Positions 53,565 to 58,091 of a DNA stretch of 58,091 nucleotides are shown here, one piece after another. The position numbers and the translations under genes were made by a program. The notes under the pieces were generated by a model. It had not been told where the DNA came from, did no database searches, and worked only from the letters and a program-made list of their open reading frames with translations. Where the stretch lies: positions 1-58,091 of the forward strand of contig JAGBAX010000020.1 in the NCBI GenBank assembly GCA_017938765.1. Direction: 5' to 3'. Source of the stretch: Alistipes sp. Its GTDB lineage: Bacteria; Bacteroidota; Bacteroidia; Bacteroidales; Rikenellaceae. The first letter of the stretch is position 1. Every line of letters begins with the position of its first letter.

Positions 53565-53601
53565 ACAGATATTTGGGACAATAGTTTGTTTTAGTGCAAA
53601 A

Positions 53602-54669
53602 ATGGGCAAAAAAATTATCATACTACTCCTCGCGTTGCTGACTCACAACATGGTGTCAGCAGAGGTGTTGTTTCTTGATACGGAGCTATCTACGCACTTT
53701 GACAACACCGAGCATACGGGTAGCGATGTAGGCGAATCTCGTACCGTTTTTGCTGTCCGCGCAACGCCTACTTTAGGATATAGATTTGACAAGCACCACA
53801 GTGTTGTAGTGGGCACAGAGCTACTGAAAGATTTTGGCTCAGCAAACTATATGGATGGTGTCAAGTTTATCGCCTACTATGAGTTTAACAATGGCAAGTT
53901 TGCCGCCAATGCGGGTATTTTCCAGCGAAACAAGCTTGTAGGAGAGTACTCCCGCGCATTCTTTAGCGATGCCTACCACATCTACAACGCTACGGTGCAG
54001 GGTGTAGCCCTTCGCCATACGGGAGGAGGAGGCTTTGCGGAGTTAGCTGTAGACTGGGACGGACTCTACTCGCCACAGACGCGCGAGAAGTTCCGAGTAC
54101 TGGCTGCAGGAGGCGGTAATTTTGCAGATATCTTCTACGCCGGTGGAGCATTCTCTATGCAGCACTTTGCAAATAAGTCCACTTTCTACGGCAATGTAGT
54201 TGACAATCTGTTACTTAACCCATATATAGGCGTGAAGTTCAGTGCCTTTTTGGACTTTGACATCCGTTTGGGCGCACTTATCTCCGCACAGCGCGACCGC
54301 CGAACAGATGAGGGTTGGAAAGCACCTATGGGCGGAGAGTTGTTCCTTCGTTTGAGCCGCTGGGGTCTCTATGTTGAGAACAACCTCTATGTTGGTGGTA
54401 GTCTGACACCTTTCTATGCGACAATAGGCGCAGACAACCTTCCCTATGCCGACAACCTCTACACCTGTGACCCTTTCTACGGCACTACGCACAAGGTCTA
54501 CAACCGCACAGGCATAGGCTACAGCCGCGCCTTTGCAAGCGAGAGAGTAAAGGTTAAGGCCGAGTTTGCCTTGCAATACAACGGACAAAAAGTCTTTTGC
54601 CAACAGCTTGTAGGCATCACTGCCACAATCTGCCCAACGCTATACGACAAGAAAAACCATAAAAAATAG
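53602..54669 (+). CDS. outer-membrane beta-barrel-like protein
   Basis: A 355-residue exported protein, signal peptide about 1-20 ending VSAEV. It shows alternating amphipathic strands with aromatic ends throughout (ATPTLGYRFDKHHSVVVGTEL, KFIAYYEFNNGKFAANAGIF, GLYVENNLYVGG), as in larger outer-membrane barrels. No plug or TonB box is visible. It precedes glnS by 5 bp and shares its promoter, an unusual pairing. Function unknown. Confidence 0.6.
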   Translation: MGKKIIILLLALLTHNMVSAEVLFLDTELSTHFDNTEHTGSDVGESRTVFAVRATPTLGYRFDKHHSVVVGTELLKDFGSANYMDGVKFIAYYEFNNGKFAANAGIFQRNKLVGEYSRAFFSDAYHIYNATVQGVALRHTGGGGFAELAVDWDGLYSPQTREKFRVLAAGGGNFADIFYAGGAFSMQHFANKSTFYGNVVDNLLLNPYIGVKFSAFLDFDIRLGALISAQRDRRTDEGWKAPMGGELFLRLSRWGLYVENNLYVGGSLTPFYATIGADNLPYADNLYTCDPFYGTTHKVYNRTGIGYSRAFASERVKVKAEFALQYNGQKVFCQQLVGITATICPTLYDKKNHKK

Positions 54670-54674
54670 AAAAT

Positions 54675-56399
54675 ATGACTACTGAAACACCAGAAGTTAA
54701 ACAGAGATTGAGTTTCATTGAGGAGATTATTGAGCAGGATATCGCTGCGGGACTAAGCCATGTGCAGACCCGATTCCCGCCAGAGCCAAATGGCTATCTG
54801 CACATCGGCCATGCAAAGGCTATCTGCATGGACTTTGGTGCTGCGGCTCGCTATGGTGGTGTATGTAACCTCCGCTTTGACGATACAAATCCTACAAAGG
54901 AGGATGTTGAGTATGTTGATGCCATTAAGGAGGACATTAAGTGGCTCGGCTTTGAGTGGGGCGCAGAGTACTACGCCTCTGACTACTTCCCGCAGCTGTG
55001 GGACTTTGCCATCCAGCTTATCAAGGAGGGCAAGGCTTATATTGATGAGCAGACATCCGAGCAGATTGCCGAGCAGAAGGGTACTCCAACACAGCCAGGC
55101 GTTGAGAGCCCATATCGCAATCGCCCTATAGAGGAGAGCCTTGAGCTCTTTGAGAAGATGAATCGTGGAGAGATTGAGGAGGGTAAGATGGTGCTTCGTG
55201 CCAAGATTGACATGGCAAGCTCTGATATGCACTTCCGCGACCCTATTATCTACCGCGTAGTTAAGCATCCACACCACCGCACAGGCAATACTTGGTACGC
55301 ATACCCTATGTACGACTTTGCGCACGGCCAGAGTGACTACTTTGAGGGTGTTACACACTCGCTCTGCACCCTTGAGTTTGTACCTCACCGCCCGCTGTAC
55401 AACCTCTTTATTGATTGGCTGAAAGGTGGAGTGGATTTGGAGCACAACCGCCCACGCCAGTATGAGTTTAACAAGCTCAACCTCAACTATACACTGATGA
55501 GCAAGCGAAATCTGCTTACCCTTGTAAATGAGGGCCTTGTAGATGGTTGGGACGACCCTCGTATGCCAACGCTCTGCGGTTTCCGCCGTCGCGGATATAC
55601 TCCAGAGTCTATCCGCAACTTCGTGGATAAGATTGGCTATACCACTTACGACGCGCTGAACGACTTTGCACTGCTTGAGAGCGCTGTTCGTGACGATCTT
55701 AACAAGCGCGCTACCCGCGTAAGCGCTGTGCTTAACCCTGTTAAGTTGGTTATCACCAACTACCCTGAGGGTCAGGTAGAGGCTATGGAGGCAGTAAACA
55801 ACCCTGAAGACCCAGAGTCTGCAACCCACACTATTGAGTTTAGCCGCGAGCTGTGGATTGAGCGCGACGACTTTATGGAGGATGCACCAAAGAAGTACTT
55901 CCGTATGACCCCAGGTCAGGAGGTACGCCTTAAGAATGCATATATCGTTAAGTGTACAGGCTGCGAGAAGGACGAGAACGGCACTGTTACAACCGTCTAT
56001 GCCGAGTATGACCCAGAGACTAAGACCGGTATGCCAGGCAGTAACCGCAAGGTTAAGGGCACTATCCACTGGGTAAGCTGTAACCACTGCCTCAAGGCGG
56101 AGGTGCGCCTCTACGACCGTCTGTGGAAGGTAGAAAACCCTCGCGACGAGATGGCGGCTATCCGCAAGCAGAGTGGCTGCGATGCCCTTACAGCTATGCA
56201 GCAGATGATTAACCCTGACTCTCTTACGGTCCTTACAGAGTGCTATGTCGAGAAGTTCCTTGCCGACAGCAAGCCACTTGACCACCTGCAGTTCCAGCGC
56301 ATCGGCTACTTCTGCCCAGATACGCACTCAACTGCCGACCATCTGGTCTTCAACCGCACGGTGACCCTCAAGGACTCGTGGGCAAAGATTAACAAGTAA
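54675..56399 (+). CDS. glnS: glutaminyl-tRNA synthetase
   Basis: Class I synthetase that charges tRNA-Gln directly. The 574 residues include the HIGH motif in PPEPNGYLHIGHAKAI and the KMSKS-equivalent LMSKRNL; the C-terminal anticodon-binding barrels follow (VRLKNAYIVKCTGC onward). Length is close to the E. coli enzyme with a modest insertion. A perfect terminator palindrome follows. Confidence 0.96.
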   Translation: MTTETPEVKQRLSFIEEIIEQDIAAGLSHVQTRFPPEPNGYLHIGHAKAICMDFGAAARYGGVCNLRFDDTNPTKEDVEYVDAIKEDIKWLGFEWGAEYYASDYFPQLWDFAIQLIKEGKAYIDEQTSEQIAEQKGTPTQPGVESPYRNRPIEESLELFEKMNRGEIEEGKMVLRAKIDMASSDMHFRDPIIYRVVKHPHHRTGNTWYAYPMYDFAHGQSDYFEGVTHSLCTLEFVPHRPLYNLFIDWLKGGVDLEHNRPRQYEFNKLNLNYTLMSKRNLLTLVNEGLVDGWDDPRMPTLCGFRRRGYTPESIRNFVDKIGYTTYDALNDFALLESAVRDDLNKRATRVSAVLNPVKLVITNYPEGQVEAMEAVNNPEDPESATHTIEFSRELWIERDDFMEDAPKKYFRMTPGQEVRLKNAYIVKCTGCEKDENGTVTTVYAEYDPETKTGMPGSNRKVKGTIHWVSCNHCLKAEVRLYDRLWKVENPRDEMAAIRKQSGCDALTAMQQMINPDSLTVLTECYVEKFLADSKPLDHLQFQRIGYFCPDTHSTADHLVFNRTVTLKDSWAKINK

Positions 56400-56405
56400 A
56401 AATAA

Positions 56406-56435
56406 GAGCGACTAAATTTAGTCGCTCATTTTTTT
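56406..56435 (+). terminator. terminator after glnS
   Basis: GAGCGACTAAA (56406-56416) with TTTAGTCGCTC (56417-56427), then a T run. Confidence 0.85.
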
Positions 56436-56463
56436 GCTGTTGGCTGTTGGCTGTTAGCCATTG
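56436..56463. repeat. heptameric tandem repeat, third array
   Basis: Units GCTGTTG, GCTGTTG, GCTGTTA, GCCATTG directly after the glnS terminator. Same unit family as the arrays at 2-43 and 122-156. Confidence 0.7.
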
Positions 56464-56526
56464 GCTTACTATACTTGTTGGGGCGGGAGCTTGCTCACAG
56501 AGTGCCACTAACCACTTCAAAAAACA

Positions 56527-56559
56527 AAACAACTCGTGAGTATCGCTCACGAGTTGTTT
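56527..56559. terminator. strong bidirectional terminator
   Basis: AAACAACTCGTGAG (56527-56540), 5-nt loop, CTCACGAGTTGTTT (56546-56559). The minus-strand side has the better T-rich tail, so it probably ends the OmpA-side operon. Confidence 0.85.
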
Positions 56560-56610
56560 GTTTCTTCCACACGGTTATTATAAAAAACGAATGGATATCT
56601 TGGTCATAAA

Positions 56611-56670
56611 TTATAAAACCGTTTTAAGCATCATAGCTGCTACGGCGATGAGTGCGAATACTTTTTTCAT
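56611..56670 (-). pseudogene. truncated gene stub (signal-peptide start only)
   Basis: A 19-codon frame starting 4 bp after the preceding stop reads MKKVFALIAVAAMM and then LKTVL and stop. The first 14 residues look exactly like the start of an exported-protein signal peptide, but the rest of the gene is gone and AT-rich sequence follows. The likely break point is near 56628. Best read as the remains of a third gene in the OmpA operon cut at a recombination or assembly junction. Confidence 0.5.
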
Positions 56671-56674
56671 GCTG

Positions 56675-57805
56675 CTATTCTTTATAAAGTTCATCTTCCA
56701 GCTCGAATTCCGTAATTTTTTTGGAGAGCTCAAAGTACAAGCCTGAAGCTTCAAAGGGGACGGAGTCGGAGAGGGCGTATTCGGCACTCTGGGTGAGTGC
56801 GTAGAGCTTTTCCATCACCTCCTTATGCTGCCTTTTGACGGGGAGTAGCTGGGCGCGGCAGCAGTCCATGGCACCGGCCACGGCATCGCGGTACAGGGGA
56901 ATGTACTCTGCGTAGAAACGGCTCATGTTATTGAACCATGCAGATTGGGCTGCATGCAGACGCGCCAGGGCGGCGTTATACGCCGCTTCGCCAATAGCAT
57001 CTTCCAGCACCACCGCAGCCCGGCCAATTTCTTCGCGGTGCTGCTCATCTGCCTTACGGTACTTCCTGTCAAACAGGGCCACGCCCTCCTTCTTGGCCGA
57101 TTCAATCATCCCGATGGCCTTCTGCTGGAGGCTATGCTCCTTTTGACCAAGAGAAATCAATTCCGTAGCCAGCTGATACTGCATCTGGGACGAGGCGCGT
57201 TTGCCTTTGTCGGCATTCATCTTGGCGGTTATGGATTCGCCCAGGCCGGACTCCTGCATGAAGGCGGCACGCTGCTCGTCAGTCATGTGGGACATGGCCT
57301 CTATGTCCTTTGCCGTGAGCCCGCCCGTTTGTTTGGCCATTACTTTGCTGGCCATCGCCTTGGCTTCCTCATCAGAGAGATTGCTGCTCTGAAGTTTTGC
57401 AAAATCGGCCTGACTGAGTCCCATGCTGGAAAGGCGTCCTTTCATGGTAGACATGGCCAGAGCTTTTGCCTCCGCCTCGCTCATATTGGCAACCTCGCCT
57501 GCCGTTTTGTTTGTTCCGGCAACTAATCCGGCCATCGCATTTTTCTTCATGCCTGGTGCGAGGGTCTTTTCCTGCATGTCCTGAATCTGGTCATTGGCAG
57601 CATTCCAGGCTTCCATGAACTCGTTCAAGAGGTCTGAATTGGGATATTCATTATGAAACGGGTCGTTATGATTTTTCCAGTAATTGAGAAGGACTGCGGT
57701 GGAGGGCAAATCAGGCGTCATGCCCATCACGGCCTCGGGGGTCATCTGGGCCTTGGCGGGAAGCATCATCGCCAGGGCGAAAAGGGTAATGATTATCTTT
57801 TTCAT
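56675..57805 (-). CDS. exported helical protein of unknown function
   Basis: A 376-residue protein with a signal peptide (MKKIIITLFALAMML, ending PAKAQ). The mature part is mostly charged, alanine-rich helices with probable coiled-coil stretches (for example EEIGRAAVVLEDAIGEAAYN). I do not recognise the family. It starts 6 bp downstream of an OmpA-family gene on the same strand. Base composition is visibly richer in G+C than the rest of the window, with many GCC, GGC and CCG codons, which suggests a different origin. Confidence 0.6.
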   Translation of the reverse strand: MKKIIITLFALAMMLPAKAQMTPEAVMGMTPDLPSTAVLLNYWKNHNDPFHNEYPNSDLLNEFMEAWNAANDQIQDMQEKTLAPGMKKNAMAGLVAGTNKTAGEVANMSEAEAKALAMSTMKGRLSSMGLSQADFAKLQSSNLSDEEAKAMASKVMAKQTGGLTAKDIEAMSHMTDEQRAAFMQESGLGESITAKMNADKGKRASSQMQYQLATELISLGQKEHSLQQKAIGMIESAKKEGVALFDRKYRKADEQHREEIGRAAVVLEDAIGEAAYNAALARLHAAQSAWFNNMSRFYAEYIPLYRDAVAGAMDCCRAQLLPVKRQHKEVMEKLYALTQSAEYALSDSVPFEASGLYFELSKKITEFELEDELYKE

Positions 57806-57811
57806 GGTATG

Positions 57812-58091
57812 TTATTTTTTGATGAATTCTACTCTGCGGTTCTTGGCACGGCCTTCGTCCGTGCTGTTGGAGGCGATGGGCTGGTGGGAGCCCTTGCCGA
57901 CGGCGGTAAGGCGGGCCTGTGCGATGCCCTCTTCAACCAGGGCAGCTACTATGGCTTCGGCCCGCTTCTGGCTCAGCGGATCATTGACTTTGTCGCTTCC
58001 GGTGGCGTCACAATGGCCCTGTACCTCGAACTCCAGGCCAGGGTTCTCCTTCATCAATTTGGCCACACGGTTTATCTCCACCATGGATTCA
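57812..58091 (-). CDS. OmpA-family C-terminal domain, 5' part beyond window
   Basis: The last 90-odd residues of an OmpA-like protein. GHCDATGSDKVND and LSQKRAEAIVAALVEEG give the Asp and Arg that bind diaminopimelate in peptidoglycan, and GRAKNRRVEF closes the domain. The frame stays open through the window end, so the start lies outside. It shares the G+C-rich composition of its downstream neighbour. Confidence 0.88.
   Translation of the reverse strand, partial: ESMVEINRVAKLMKENPGLEFEVQGHCDATGSDKVNDPLSQKRAEAIVAALVEEGIAQARLTAVGKGSHQPIASNSTDEGRAKNRRVEFIKK

Noticed and set aside
54753-56327. A 524-codon open frame on the minus strand, fully antisense to glnS
   Set aside because: glnS is certain from HIGH and MSK motifs. 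The antisense protein has no recognisable motif and exists only because the codon bias of glnS avoids antisense stops.
56558-56746. A 62-codon plus-strand frame with hydrophobic stretches
   Set aside because: It is antisense to the end of the 376-residue gene and the truncated signal-peptide stub and starts inside a terminator; hydrophobicity arises from the antisense of Lys/Glu codons.

Overview
The window reads as chromosomal DNA of a Bacteroidales bacterium (phylum Bacteroidota), probably an anaerobic gut or host-associated commensal. Signs of this are: promoters of the TAnnTTTG (-7) type in front of most transcription units, many SpII/SpI-exported proteins with Bacteroidota-style lipoboxes, a sulfatase with its anaerobic maturase, a BspA-type leucine-rich-repeat lipoprotein, a GH36 alpha-galactosidase, and bL35-bL20 encoded together without infC. 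A futalosine-pathway menaquinone gene (mqnC) argues against Bacteroides itself and would fit some other family such as Rikenellaceae, but I cannot place the genus from the sequence alone.

Layout. 1-9.7 kb: sufB (minus), tRNA-Ser(GCU), then glmS, a GH36 alpha-galactosidase, ysxC, prs, an HExxH membrane protein, a rod-shaped 6S-like noncoding RNA and a small exported protein. 9.8-17.5 kb: sulfatase plus anSME maturase (minus), rpmI-rplT (plus), a five-gene minus operon (receiver-like protein, HEAT-like protein, unknown protein, cysQ, outer-membrane protein), and rplU-rpmA. 17.6-22.9 kb: five S1/P1 nuclease paralogues in a row followed by an exported PHP phosphoesterase. This is the most unusual block in the window. 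22.9-27.0 kb: an rRNA-modification pair (RlmI-like methyltransferase, U32/RlhA-like protein) and serS. 27.0-31.1 kb: an AT-richer island with a long structured leader RNA, a 52-residue peptide, a large BspA-like lipoprotein and an orphan 152-residue protein. 31.2-38.9 kb: rsmE with two half-size ChrA genes (minus), divergent from two tandem M3 metallopeptidase lipoproteins and an esterase. 38.9-44.1 kb: a minus operon of glutamine cyclotransferase, M20 amidohydrolase, rnr and mqnC. 44.2-49.7 kb: tig, clpP-clpX and tkt. 49.7-53.5 kb: a minus operon of trmH, yeiH, prfB (with the programmed +1 frameshift) and a NamZ muramidase. 53.6-56.4 kb: an outer-membrane protein and glnS. 56.6-58.1 kb: a visibly G+C-richer block carrying an OmpA-family gene (running off the end), a 376-residue exported protein and the stub of a broken third gene.

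How it works together. Most genes are housekeeping (translation, Fe-S assembly, protein quality control, PRPP and pentose phosphate supply). prs and tkt carry nearly identical 32-bp promoter regions that contain an operator-like palindrome. The accessory content is mostly about degrading extracellular material: galactosides, sulfated glycans, peptides, peptidoglycan and, by the S1/P1 array, nucleic acids. Most operon junctions on the minus strand are 4-nt ATGA overlaps, and several minus-strand genes have a -7 box only 6-8 nt from the start codon, implying almost leaderless mRNAs.

Candidates for undescribed biology are the S1/P1-PHP array with one metal-site-degenerate member, the coupled receiver-like/HEAT/unknown cassette, and the switch-like leader RNA with its small peptide.
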